DNA from: Nelumbo lutea
Lineage: Eukaryota > Streptophyta > Magnoliopsida > Proteales > Nelumbonaceae
Direction of reading: 5' to 3'
DNA length: 64,000 bases
NCBI GenBank assembly: GCA_022828595.1
Contig: JAKGHH010000007.1
Coordinates: 63,228,727-63,292,726 of the forward strand
Part shown: in pieces, positions 42,905 to 53,886 of the stretch
Numbering within the stretch: position 1 is the stretch's first letter
Layout of the letters: every line of letters begins with the position of its first letter
Notes under the pieces: generated by a model
The model's input: the letters and a program-made list of their open reading frames with translations, nothing else
Told to the model about the DNA's origin: nothing
Databases searched by the model: none
Translations under genes and position numbers: made by a program

Positions 42905-43165
42905 AATTTTTTTTTTTTGAGAAAAAAGCCCATGGGCATATTATTCCATTAAAGTTTCATCCAATACGAAGAAATAAAGCACAGAAGACCAAGTAGTGGG
43001 CCTGTCAACCATACAACCAAATTTAGCCAAGTTGTGAGATATTCTGTTTCCTGTACATGGAACATAGGAGATATTGGCAACTTGAAAATTCTACAAAATG
43101 CAATCTGCAGCGATAACTGAATGAATTCACCAAGGAATGTCACATTGAACATTCAACAAGAAACT
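42905..43165 (-). pseudogene. LINE 3' end: RNase H C-terminal fragment with poly(A)
   Basis: The minus strand reads VANISYVPCTGNRISHNLAKFG around 43090-43025, matching the 'VPR.GN..AHNLAKFG' end of plant L1-like LINE RNase H. It ends in a poly(A) (plus-strand T-run at about 42908-42919). Severely 5'-truncated, as is usual for LINE insertions. Confidence 0.65.
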
Positions 43166-43336
43166 TTAAACCCCTAAATATATTTGCCCGTCAATCACTT
43201 GTTTTATTTTCTGGGCTGCAACGCATGCTCTAGGTTCCATGGCACGTCTCCCATGGATGGCCTGCTGTCACTTGTCACTTTATTCATCCAAAAACTTCTC
43301 TGTGGCTTCCACAAATACAATGTGAACGGATGTGAT

Positions 43337-43666
43337 TAAGGGTGTCAGGTTTTGGATTGGACCCGGTCCAAACCATAATTAATTTGGATGGATTAGACAG
43401 ACCTGGTCCATCCATAATCAATTTATATTGAATTGGGTTGGATTGAACTAATATCTGATCCATTGATAGAAGATACGAATATAGTGTCAATAGACTAGGT
43501 TTAGGTAAGAATTAATCTAAATTAGAACAAATTTGAACAGATTGGACAATCCAGACATTAAATTGGACCTATTCAAAATGGTCTAAAATATTCATTGGAT
43601 TAGATTGGACCAGGCCACATTGGACTGAATCAGATTGGACCAAATTCAGTTCATTTGACACCCCTA
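43337..43666. mobile_element. hAT-like non-autonomous element, 330 bp
   Basis: TIRs TAAGGGTGTCAGG and tttgacacccCTA. Flanks GATGTGAT and ATTGTGAT agree in six of eight bases. The ggattggacc/tccaatcc interior is as in 27729-28133. Same family, independent insertion. Confidence 0.8.
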
Positions 43667-43961
43667 ATTGTGATGAACCAACTAATAAGCGGGACCATGA
43701 TCCACAATAAGTGGAGACTGGAGGCCAGAGACGCCTTATGGTTTGACAATTTGGGATTTTCTGACACAACACTGAAGTCTGAACCGACTAACAAGCATCA
43801 GAAACAAGAATCAAGGAAACTCTCTTTTTGATGTAGTGTTATTTTTTGGCTTTTAATGATTTCGAAAAGCATATGTTTTTTACTTAAATTATTATCATAT
43901 ATTCAATAACAAAAGTTAAATTTCTAAATTACAAAATAAAATCATTTCAGAAAGATTAAGC

Positions 43962-44542
43962 AAGATTTTAAAAACCGACCCGGAAACGAAACCGTTCTAA
44001 CTACCGGTTTCCGGGTCAGCGGTTCAACCATCCGGGTTGAACGGTTCAGACAGCTTGCATATTAAGGCAAATATTTTATATGAGTTATGAGATTTGAGAA
44101 AGGAGAGAAGAGATGTCGGCTGAGAAAGAAAAAAAAAAGGAGAAAAGAAAGAAAAAAAGGAGAAAGGAAAAAATAAAAGAAGAGAAAGGAAAGGAATGAG
44201 GGAAGAAGAAGGAAGAGGGTGGTGGTTCGACGCTCACCAGCGACGGTGACGGCGAGGCAGTGGCAACAGACACAGATCTGAGTTCTTGGATCTTCTTCTT
44301 CTTCTTCTTCTTCTTCAGATCTGAGACATAAACTCAGATCTGAGACACGTATGTTTTCTAACGAAGAAGAGAGTTCCTGGGTCAGAACCGCTGTCCGGGT
44401 CAAACGAATCAACAGTTCGACCATCTGGGTCAGCGGTTTTTTGCCCAAGAATGGGTTAGGGGTGAAACGGAACCGGTTGCTTGGACAGTTTCCGGGCCGA
44501 ACAGTCCAACCATCCAAGGTCAACGACGGTTTAAAAGCATTG
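43962..44542. mobile_element. TIR element with 9-bp target duplication (MULE-like), 581 bp
   Basis: Flanked by AGATTAAGC (43953-43961) and AGATTAAGT (44543-44551). Ends ..TTTTAAAAACCG and cggTTTAAAA.. are inverted. Subterminal blocks of ggttt/ccgggtcagcggtt and their inverses lie inside. The centre holds a 120-bp purine tract (44094-44218) and a CTT repeat (about 44288-44315). No transposase. Confidence 0.65.
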
Positions 44543-44551
44543 AGATTAAGT

Positions 44552-45118
44552 AAAGCAAAACAGAGCAGTGGGCTATATAAATAGTCCATATGAGACTAAG
44601 AGGGAAACTGACCCTTAAACCTAATGAGCCTAACCAATTCTCGTGATCCCCCTTCACCCAATACATTATAAATAGTCCATTTTGAAAAAGCAGAAATAGA
44701 ATAGAGCAGTGACAAATATTTCAACTATGAAAATTAAAGAAAAGACTAGAGTTGGTCAATTTGCTAAAACTTGAGGATACTTTAAAAGATTTGCCCAAAA
44801 AAAAGTTCCAACAAACAAGACACTAGTCTAATTCATGAGTACAATTCAGGGTGAGTATGAAATGCTGGTAAGTGTAAATTTGAGTAATTCTAGCTGTATT
44901 GAAAGAACATGGGAATACCAAAGAAAATTAGTTTTTCATGGTAAGAAAATATCATATATCTATAATAGAAGAAATGACATCATTTTTATGTTCTTTTCCT
45001 TTTTTTTAGTAAAATGAAATTCTATTATCTTTTCTCAAAAAGAGCAGATGATGCAAAAGATTCATGCTATATATCTAAATCAGCACCAAAGGAAAGTTGC
45101 CATTAATCCAATGTAGTC
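44552..45118. other. No gene recognised
   Basis: AT-rich sequence without recognisable coding content. Only short open frames, with no domain signature. Confidence 0.5.
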
Positions 45119-45560
45119 TCAACCAGTTGAAGGGTTCACAAAATTAAACTTTGGTGGAAGCAGTGAAGGCAACCCCGGGCCTTCAAGTATTGGAAGTGTA
45201 TTCAAGATTCATGAAGGACAGGTCTTGGCTCTATTCTCTGAGTCAATTGGTGTAGGAGATTCTCTCAAACTGAAATTTTGGCTACTTTGGAAGGGTTAGA
45301 AAGAGCAAAAGAATTAAAATATTCATAGACTGATCATTTAAGGCAATTCCAACTTAGCTATTGGCTAGTTAGAAAAATAAGAGAATGGACTTGGGAATTT
45401 GCAAATGAAAAGGAAAAAAAATCAAATGGTTCTCCAGAGGCATGAAAGTGAGATTTCAGTGGGTTAAAAGGAGTGCTAACTCCTTTGCAGATGCCTTGGT
45501 GTTGTTCTTGGGGATGGCTAAGAGAGTTTCTCTCCTCTTGGATGTTGTAATTGTTGTTCT
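45119..45560 (+). pseudogene. LINE RNase H fragment
   Basis: Plus strand: VEGFTKLNFGGSSEGNPGPSSIGSVF is the start of the LINE RNase H domain, and VRFQWVKRSANSFADAL (about 45450-45500) its end. It is the same domain as 58500-58900. Stops and a frameshift occur in the middle. Confidence 0.75.
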
Positions 45561-45609
45561 TTCTTAATAATTTCTGCTATTGATCAAAAGAAAAAGATTC
45601 ACGCCATAT

Positions 45610-46095
45610 ATTAAGTAGGACAACAAAGACAATGACTTTTTTTTTTAAATCAGTAAAAAAAATAACTTTCTTGATCATAAGTGAAACGATGTCAAAATAC
45701 AAACATGGCCCCTTATTAACCCCCAACCATCGTAGAAAACTACTACCCAAAAAGTTAAATCCTTTAAAAATACATCAGAAACCATGGATTAGATGCTATA
45801 ACAATGTTATGTCCATACCAAATCTTGCTAAACTAACACACTTGATCAAAGTGAAAGAACTATTGCAAGAAAAATCCACTATGCCCATTGGCGTAGCCTT
45901 GGGCTAAAACACAGGAGTAGTTGATTTCACCTCGAACTATTCACTGTAGAAGCAAGACCTCTAGCTTTTGTGACGTGATATCCCATTTGCCAATGTTGCT
46001 CATCCAATAACTACACTACTCTCAAATCTCAACCCCTGCAATAAGGCTAAAATTTCTGCTCTAATAGCTTGTTTCATGACAACTATTATTAAAAT
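45610..46095 (-). pseudogene. LINE RNase H fragment, opposite orientation
   Basis: The minus strand at about 46080-46040 encodes AIRAEILALLQGLRFE, almost the same as the RNase H segment at about 58635 (MRAEILALLQGLRFAK). It then decays towards a poly(A)-like end (plus-strand T-run at about 45638). Confidence 0.6.
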
Positions 46096-46202
46096 CTTAG
46101 TTTCATACATGCTTCTAATTAATAACAGATGAGAATTTAATAAAATTAAATAACCTCGGTCCACTTTCTCCTATTAGACAGTTATGCCCTTAGCTTCAAT
46201 CA

Positions 46203-47352
46203 GCATAGTTTTCAAGGCACCAAGGCGAGGCTAGGCGACCACAGGGTGGCGAGGCACCTAGGCATCGCCTAGGCGTTGGAATTTTTAAATATTAATTTTT
46301 TTGAGTTTTTACTTTATCTATGCTTTTGTAAGCTATTTTATTGGTTTTCTGTGCTAACCAACAAGCATGTACACTAACTATTAACTCTATAAATCATTCA
46401 AATGAGTTTAAAACTATAAATTTCATATAACTAGCAAGCATCTACACAGTACACTAACTATACACTAACTAGCAAGCATGTAGACTAACTATTAACTGAA
46501 AAAATAAATAAATAATTAAGTGCAGGAACTAGGAAGGGAGGAGAGGAGTATAGGGGTGGAAGAAGAAAGGGAAGAAGAAGTATAGGGGATTAGGGGCAGG
46601 GGGGGAGTATAGACCCCTGTTTTTTCAGAAAAACAAAAAACAAAAAAAGGGACTGAGAATCTGAGACTATCAACTGAGAACAGTCAAGGGCGGAGAGGAA
46701 TATAGGGGCATTGCCCCTGTTTTTTCAAAAAACAAATAGGGGACCGAGACTAGGACTAGTGACTGAGAACAATCAGGGGTGGAAGAAGAAGAAGAAGAAT
46801 GAGTGGAGCTATGGAGGAAGGAAGTATAGGAGCGGAGCCCCTATTTTTCGAAAAAAAAAAAAAGGCAAAAATATGACAAAAGCTAGGTTGGAAGAAGAAG
46901 AAAAAAACTTACCTGCTGAAGCTGAGCTGCGATGGAGTTGGGCTGGGGAATGAAGTCTTCGGTTCTCCTCCCTCTCCAATGGAATTGAAGAAACCCTTAT
47001 GCATGTAACCGAAGAAGAAAAAAAACACTTTGTATTGTTGTCTTAATAATAAAATAAAGATAGTATGTAACCGGTTTTATTTTAAAAGAATAAAACATCT
47101 AATAAAATAACAAATTAAAAAAAAAAAAAAAAAAAGATAGTAGATGTATGTAGGTGCCCGCTTAAGTCTCTGGGTGGGCGTAAAAAAACAAGATAGTAGA
47201 TGTATGTAGGTGCCCGCTTAAGTCTCTGGGTGGGCGCCTAGTATACAAAATTCAGGGCGTTTGGGCGAGGCACCCATGGAAAACCGCCTAGTCATCTAGG
47301 CACCCACCTATTCATCTAGGCGCCCGCCTAGGCGTCGCCTTGACAACTATGC
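46203..47352. mobile_element. TIR DNA element, 1.15 kb, non-autonomous
   Basis: Ends GCATAGTTTTCAAGGC and gccttgacaactatGC are inverted repeats that continue into GGCG/CGCC-rich subterminal blocks (ctaggcgtcgcc). CAATCA flanks both sides. The interior holds three diverged copies of a 'tataggggca..ccctgttttttc' unit (46560-46860) and a 58-bp tandem duplication (tagatgtatgtaggtgcccg at about 47140 and 47200). No transposase is encoded. Confidence 0.7.
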
Positions 47353-49520
47353 CAATCAAATTGATGTACTTATTGACATTTATTGTAAATGAATAAAGTG
47401 CATAATTGATTCATGTTATCTTGGTGTGTTTCTGTGTAATACCCTTAAACTAGACACTTATGAGACTCATGTTAGTTAAGAACTTTCACAGCCATTAGAT
47501 AGATCTGGGGAGATTTATCCTGCCAAGGCTGACATTGATGTGCCGCCAAGTGGGTTGGTGTGGCTTGTCTCAGCTGCCAGGGTGAGACCTGAGGTACATG
47601 CAGTGTGGGTTTTCTTAAAACCTAGAACCGGACCAAATTCTAGTATTGCCCTAGACCTTGGAGGCAAATGGGCAAAACTGGAATGTTACACCTAACCCCT
47701 AGACTTGATTATGGTACTGCACTAGGTGTCGGATTATGCTGTATTTGATATGCCAATCAGTGAGATCCTTAGCGGGGTTCAAAACCTAGGTATATTGGGA
47801 CAGTTTGAGAATTCACCTGAGTGGGTGATCATAATGACAGGATCAGCCCCTTTGCCAAACAAAGTGAATGATTAGGGAATGCACTCTCTCTGATGAAAAC
47901 CTAAACTACCGGCAATTGATTTCAAAGTGTTGAGATTTGTTTTGCAAAGTATATTTACATAGAGATATACATATATATCATGGTTTCACGAAATGTTTGC
48001 AAAAGATTTTAATTCCCGGGATCTATGTGAGTAAAGAGTGCAACATTGTACCTTGCAGTCGAAGGAGAGGTCCTCTCTTGTCGGGTAGTGTTTGATCATT
48101 ATGGACTGAGAGGTTAAGTATAAGACCACTAAGGGTAATACCTGATGGGCTAATCTAGCATCTGCCCACAGTCCTTGGGCCTTAATAAGGTGGCTGGACC
48201 GAAGAATCATTTAGTATAAATTTGGGCCCATTAAGAGCTCATACTGATGGACTCAGGGGTTCACTGTGTTCTACAGTGAATTCGGCCAGGCCTTGTAGCA
48301 GAGGTTGGACTGAATCCATGTGGTTGATGTGTAGATCAATGCTAGCGTCTCACGCCATACAAAGAGAACCAAGCTAACCAACATTTAAAGGGAAAGTGAG
48401 CTATGTGACTAAATGGGCCTAAAGCCCATTTCGAACTAGGCTTAAGTCAGTTAATTAAAATGGGTGAATTCTGATTTATAATATGATTAGGATTAGGTAA
48501 TGATAAGATAAGTCTTACCCATTTAAGAGTCCAGATCCAAATATCAGATTTGGATCAAGAAACTTTTTCCTAATTGGATTAGGAAGCTGATCCAAAGAAG
48601 GCTATAAATAGGGGGCGAATTCACCAATTTATACACTCAGCAATCTATAGAATTCTCCTCCAGTTCTTGCCGCCCCTACCCAATTCGATCTCCACTCTTG
48701 GATCTGATCAAGAATAGTTCTTGATATTGTTTCTTGCTAGAAGAAACAATCTAAAGTCGTGCTCACCAGCCCTTTGCGTGATTCTTGCTAAAGAATTAGG
48801 GTTCTTGCTGAAGAACCACTTTGTTGATCATGCCTCATCATACGCTGTCATCTCCAGTGGAGGCGAGTTTTGGTCACCTCTTTGGGCGTGAACACCTACG
48901 TTGGGAGTTATTGTTATTCCGTATCAAGTACATCCCTACTTGCTTCCTTCTGGTTTCAGATTTGGTTCGGTTTGTTTCAAGAGCAAACCTTGAAAATGCA
49001 GTTTTCTAAATTAGGGAATAGGATTCCCGGATGGGAGAAATAAATTTTTTAAATTTCGCCCAACCATCCTACATGGTTCAGCCATTCATATGATAGATCT
49101 CCCATCCCTTCATCTTCATGTGTCAATATTAACCTGTTATAACCATTTGTTAACTAGGAAATGTTTACACCCTTTCATTGGATGGGCCCTTGCTGTTTCC
49201 TACAAAATCACCTGACCAATAATGCTTTGAGTAGAAGGAATAACATGACGTATCTGAGGACAAAGTGCCACAGCTACACAATCATTGAATGGGACAAATA
49301 TAGATTTCTAAAAAGAAAAGAAAATAAAGAAATTCTTTTTAGAGTTTTGAACAAGATATTCAAGCTTTAAACGAGACAGTTTTCTGTTTTAATAACTTGC
49401 CACTACTCCTTAACATTCTTAAATTTGGCATATATGGCCTTCTATCTTTTCTGGTTCCCAGTTCTCAGAAAAAATGTAATGAACTCCAAGAAATTGAAAA
49501 AAAAAAAGGGTTTTACCGAT
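47353..49520. other. No gene; possible solo LTR with TATA box
   Basis: From TGTAATACCC (47433) to about 49000 the sequence has LTR-like features: a TG start, a TATA box in ctataaatagggggc (about 48601) and a plausible transcribed leader of CT-rich, agaattc-containing repeats of ttcttgctagaag/ttcttgctgaag. No second copy and no target duplication were found, so this remains a guess. The rest is unremarkable. Confidence 0.3.
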
Positions 49521-49679
49521 CAGTCCACCCCTAGGTGGAGCTACTAGTAGACTAGGGGTGGACTGAATCCTACCCATGGATTGATGCCAAATTCACGGAA
49601 AGAATGCGGTTTATAGGGAGGCTACTAGTAGACTAGGAGGGGACTGCAAATTCAATTTCTGAGGGGATTGCAGTCCAAA

Positions 49680-50212
49680 AATCCCAAAAAAAATGCAAAA
49701 AAAATACCAGAAATTGCAGAACTTTTGCAGAAAAAAATGCAGAAAATACCAGAAAATTGCAAAAAAACATGAAAACACCAGGAAAATGCAGAAATCATGC
49801 AAAACAAAACCAAAAATTTACAGAAATATTGCAGCAAATTCAGAAAAATACAGAAATATAACAAAACATTGCAAAAAATGCAGAAAATACCAGAAAATTG
49901 CAAAAAAAATAGTAGAAAATGCATAACTTTTGCAGAAAAATTGCAAAACAAATGCAGAAAATACCAGAAAGTTGCAGAAAATGCATGAAAACACCAGAAA
50001 ATGCAGAAATTAGGCAGAAAACAACAAAACATTGCAAAAAATGCAGAAAATACCAGAAAATTGCAAAAAAATGCAGAAAATGCATAGCTTTTGCAGAAAA
50101 ATTGCAAAACAAATGCAGAAAATGCAGAAATTGTGCAGAAAACACTAGAAATTTGCAGAAATGCAGAAAAATACCAGAAAACTACAAAAAATGCAGAAGA
50201 ACACTGACCGTT
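49680..50212. repeat. A-rich satellite, about 161-bp higher-order period, built on gcagaaaataccag
   Basis: Short modules (tgcagaaaa, taccagaaa, ttgcaaaaa) are arranged in larger units. aacaaaacattgcaaaaaatg recurs at 49861 and 50022; gcataacttttgcag / gcatagcttttgcag recur about 163 bp apart, with a degenerate third unit on the left. The tract has almost no plus-strand T outside 'ttgc' and few stops, so it creates long artefactual open frames. It is preceded by two copies of gctactagtagactagg (49540-49640). Confidence 0.9.
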
Positions 50213-50891
50213 GGCTGATGGAAAACACATGTTATCACATCGAATTTAAGACTTTCTCATACATATGCAAGAGAATCCATATCTGCTGCACTTTTCCTCC
50301 ACACTTGCTGCATTATGTAATCAGTGTATGATAATGACAGGTATTCATGACTGTCAAACCCAGTTACTCTCACATGTACAGTTCTTTAACATGTGTAATG
50401 AAATGCCTATGACACATTGCTTGTTCAATGAAACAAGTGCAGGAAAACAGTAGTTCTTGGCTCTCTAGACCACATGACTTTCTTATTCATTCCCAGACAG
50501 AAAACAAGCTATTATAGAAACTTTCATGGTCAAAATAATTCAGATTTGATACATAAAATCTACTTGGATACATAAAATATACACAACTTGCATTGAACCT
50601 GCTTGCGTACCAACTATCAATGGAGAGAAGCAATTCAGATTTGATTTATGTAAGGAAAACAGTAAAATAATGGCAGAATTTGATAGTATAAGAGAAAAAA
50701 GTAGAAGAATAAGATAAAATATTTAGGGGAAAAACTGGTGGCCATAGCCCTCTCTTCATTGATGTATATTTTTCTTTGATAGATGAAAATAACACTAGCA
50801 CTAACAAACTTAAGGTATGCAAACTGAAAGGTCTAACCAGCTTGGGGGATCACGCCAAACAAAAGAATCACCAGCTTTTCATTGATATATA
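50213..50891. other. No gene recognised
   Basis: AT-rich flank of the copia element; nothing recognisable in it. Confidence 0.5.
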
Positions 50892-51115
50892 TGTGAAGAT
50901 ATATCTTAATGTACATTATTAGAGTAGTCCTTGTTGTACAGTATCGTAATTTCTATTATTTTATTTGTTCTTTTTATCTTTCAGCCCTGTAAGGGCATTC
51001 TTGTAACTGTACATACCTTTTATCTCTTTAATATAAAAAGGACTCTTTGGGGTGGGGGTCAACTATTCTTGACACCCCTAAATCAGTTTTCTTCTTGCTC
51101 TGAATTCAGTTCACA
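50892..51115 (+). mobile_element. 5' LTR of the copia element
   Basis: TGTGAAGAT...TTCACA. Contains taatataaaaagg as a TATA-like site near 51032. Immediately followed by the PBS. Confidence 0.92.
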
Positions 51116-51624
51116 TGGTATCAGAGCAGGTTACTCTTTGATCTTCCTTTTCTCTGATCCACTTTGTTTTTGTGATCTATTGAGAACCTACATCTCTGCC
51201 AAGTGGTTCTGGACTGTTTTGATCTCTCCAGGAACCTCTTTTCTGTTTTCTGCGCATCCAGAGAGAGATTTTATTGGATCTCTCTCGTCTGATCTCCGCT
51301 TGCAGCAAGAATTGAAAGGATTTGTCACCTAGCCCCTCTCAACATATTCTGAATTTTTTTACGGAGATCCATGATGTTTTGAGAAAGATCTGGACTCTTC
51401 TTCTTGGCAGCTGCGCCCACAAACTTTCCTTTTCTGGACTGTGTTCAGTTTTTCTTTGTTTTGGATCTTGAACAATCTCCGGTGAAAGTAAGGGGTCTTT
51501 ATCTCAGTTTTTTTACTCTCTTAGATTGATTACAACCTATTTCTAGTCTTTGGATCAAGTTTTACTTCAGTTTAGTTTCTTTAAACTTCAGTCGAACCCT
51601 ATTTTGTGCTATTTTCTTGTTGAA

Positions 51625-52339
51625 ATGGCTTCAGACAGAGGTGATATCATTCCTGTAAAGATGAATGGACAGAACTATGGGATGTGGAAGTTCCACTTCG
51701 ACTTTTATGTTGAGGGAAAGGGTTTAGAAGGATATCTGAATGGAACGGTCACCAAACCAGCTGAGACCGAGGCCAAAGCCTTACAACAATGATAGTTGGA
51801 TAATGGTAAACCTGTTTCTAGGATTTTGAGTTCTATTGATTATCATATATCTGTACCTATGAGGAGAATGAAAACAGCATATGAGATATACATGTATCTA
51901 GAAAAAGTTTATCAACAGCCCAACATATCTAAACAATATCAAATAGAATCAGAAATATTCTCTTACAACCAAGGGAGATAGGATGATAAAGGAGTATTAT
52001 TATGGTTTTCTTGATTTATGGGCTGAATATGAGAGTGTTCGCATTGAACCCTCAGATCCAATAGAGTGTGTGAAATATCTTCAAAAGCACTTTGAGAAGA
52101 GAAAGGTGGCTCAGTTCTTGATGAGACTTAGACCTGAATATGAGATAATTAGGTCCAACATTCCAAGCAGGGAAACACTTCCAAATATGGATTTTGTCTT
52201 AGGGGAACTTCTGAGGGAAGAGACTAGACTTCTCAGTGAAGTCGGGTTTGATGGGAATATGGCTGAAGTTGGGGCTGAAACAGCCTTTGTTGCTCATGGG
52301 GGTAAGAAGCCAACCTCCAAGGACCTCTCCAAAACCTAA
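51625..52339 (+). pseudogene. Copia gag (interrupted)
   Basis: The ATG at 51625: MASDRGDIIPVKMNGQNYGM, then stop at 51790; ILSSIDYHISVPMRRMKTAYEI and VYQQPNISKQYQIESEIFS, stop at 51979; then a segment with QFLMRLRPEYEIIRSNI to 52339. This is the UBN2-type copia gag. The zinc knuckle beyond (CYECK...) is damaged. Confidence 0.8.
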
Positions 52340-52498
52340 TGCTATGAATGTAAGCCACCTATTGCAAGCAACATGGTCACATTATTCTAGACGTCTAGTC
52401 CGACCAGCTAAGGCTCTGAGAAAAAGACTTAGCACCGGGCCTATCAGGCAACAGATGGACCATCAATAGACACCATATCTACCAAGGGTGAGTCTTCA

Positions 52499-53791
52499 GT
52501 GAAAGGTGATTTAACAGGTGTCATGGATGAGAAAAGGGTTTGGCAACTGGTATCTTCTGCTATTTCCTCTGCTTTCTCTGCTATTGGCTTGTCTGGTAAG
52601 TCCTCTGCATATTGTTCTTCCCCTTCACATGCTTGGATTATAGATTCAAGTGCCATCAACCATATGACAGGAGCCTACCTCAATCACCCAATCCCTTCCA
52701 CTAAAACTCACCATAAACATATTATTACTGCTAATGGTGAAAAATTAGACATCATTGGTAATAATGATCTATCCCTTCAACTGTCACCAACCAGATCCTT
52801 TCCTCTCTCCAAAACCCTCTTAGTACCCAACCTTACTACTAATTTGATTTTTGTTAACCAACTTGTTGATGAAGGAAATGTTCTCACTTTTTTTCATGAT
52901 GGTTGTTTGATACAGGACCAGTACACTGAGAAGGTGAAAGAGAAGAAGCATAGGCTAGGCCATCTGTTTGCACTAGAGTTTGAGAAATCTCAATCGGGGG
53001 CATCCTCAGCTTTACTTAGTTCTTCTTTATCTGATTCTCTTTTGAATTATAGAAATAATGTTTGGGATTTATGGCATAAACGATTGGGTTATCCATATCC
53101 CCAAAAATTAAAATTTTTGTTTGACTCTGGTTTGATTAAGAATAAAATTCCCCCTATTGATACTTCTGATGTTTCTTGCACTACGTGTTGTAAAAATCAT
53201 GTTTTACCATTTCTTCATACATCTGAACATGCCACTAAACCTTTTGAGATAATACATAGTGATGTTTGGTCTCCTTCTATTACTTCAGGATTGGGGTACT
53301 GATATTTCATATTGATTATAGATGATTGTACCAGATATACTTGGATTTATTTTCTACGACACAAATCAGAAGTCTTTAGTGCTTTTAAATTATTTCATAC
53401 TATGGTGCAAAATTGATTCAAGTGCAATGTGACTATCCTCCGTTCAGATTTAGGGGGAGAATATAGAGATGGAGACTTCCTGGCATACTTGAAGAGTTAT
53501 GGAATTCAGTCTCAGCATAGCTACCCAGACACTCTACAACAGAATGGTGTAGCTGAACGGAAGAACGGACATATTCTCAGTGTTGTGCGGACATTACTAC
53601 AGGAGTCTCGTACTCAAACTTCGTTTTGGGTAGAAGCAACCAGTACAACCATGTATTTGATCAATTTTCTTCCATCCTTTGTTCTAGGCAACACTTCTCC
53701 CTTCCAAAAACTTTTTGGTTTTCCCCCAGATTTCTCTAGCCTTCACGTTTTTGGTTGCCTTTGTTTTGTTCATCTTCCTATTCGTGAATGA
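52499..53791 (+). pseudogene. Copia protease and integrase (interrupted)
   Basis: The protease active site WIIDSSAINHMTG (about 52632-52670) has Ser for the usual Gly after DS. The GAG-pre-integrase motif is WDLWHKRLGYP (about 53065). Integrase starts EIIHSDVWSP (about 53250), has a stop at 53300, then LRSDLGGEY (about 53437) and QQNGVAERKNGHILSVVRTLL (53540-53600) with the catalytic Glu. The core catalytic residues are recognisable. Confidence 0.85.
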
Positions 53792-53886
53792 TCTAAATTA
53801 ACTGCTTAGTCTGCTATGTGTGCCTTTATGGGATATAGTCCTGACCACAAAGGATTTTTGTGTTATGACCCTGCTATTCGTCGTAC

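Noticed and set aside
44062..44589. 175-codon minus-strand open frame with poly-Glu and poly-Phe/Ser stretches
   Set aside because: It reads through the TIR element's purine tract and CTT repeat; no conserved domain.
47433..49000. Solo LTR with certain boundaries
   Set aside because: TATA and TG start are suggestive, but no partner LTR, PBS, PPT or target duplication could be found; kept only as a low-confidence note.
49652..50230. Long Phe/Ser-rich open frame (192 codons) on the minus strand and Lys/Cys-rich frames on the plus strand
   Set aside because: They arise from the T-poor tgcagaaa satellite; the composition is repetitive and there is no domain.
51068..51080. gacacccctaaat as a hAT terminal repeat
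   Set aside because: It lies inside both copia LTRs and has no opposite terminus or target duplication.
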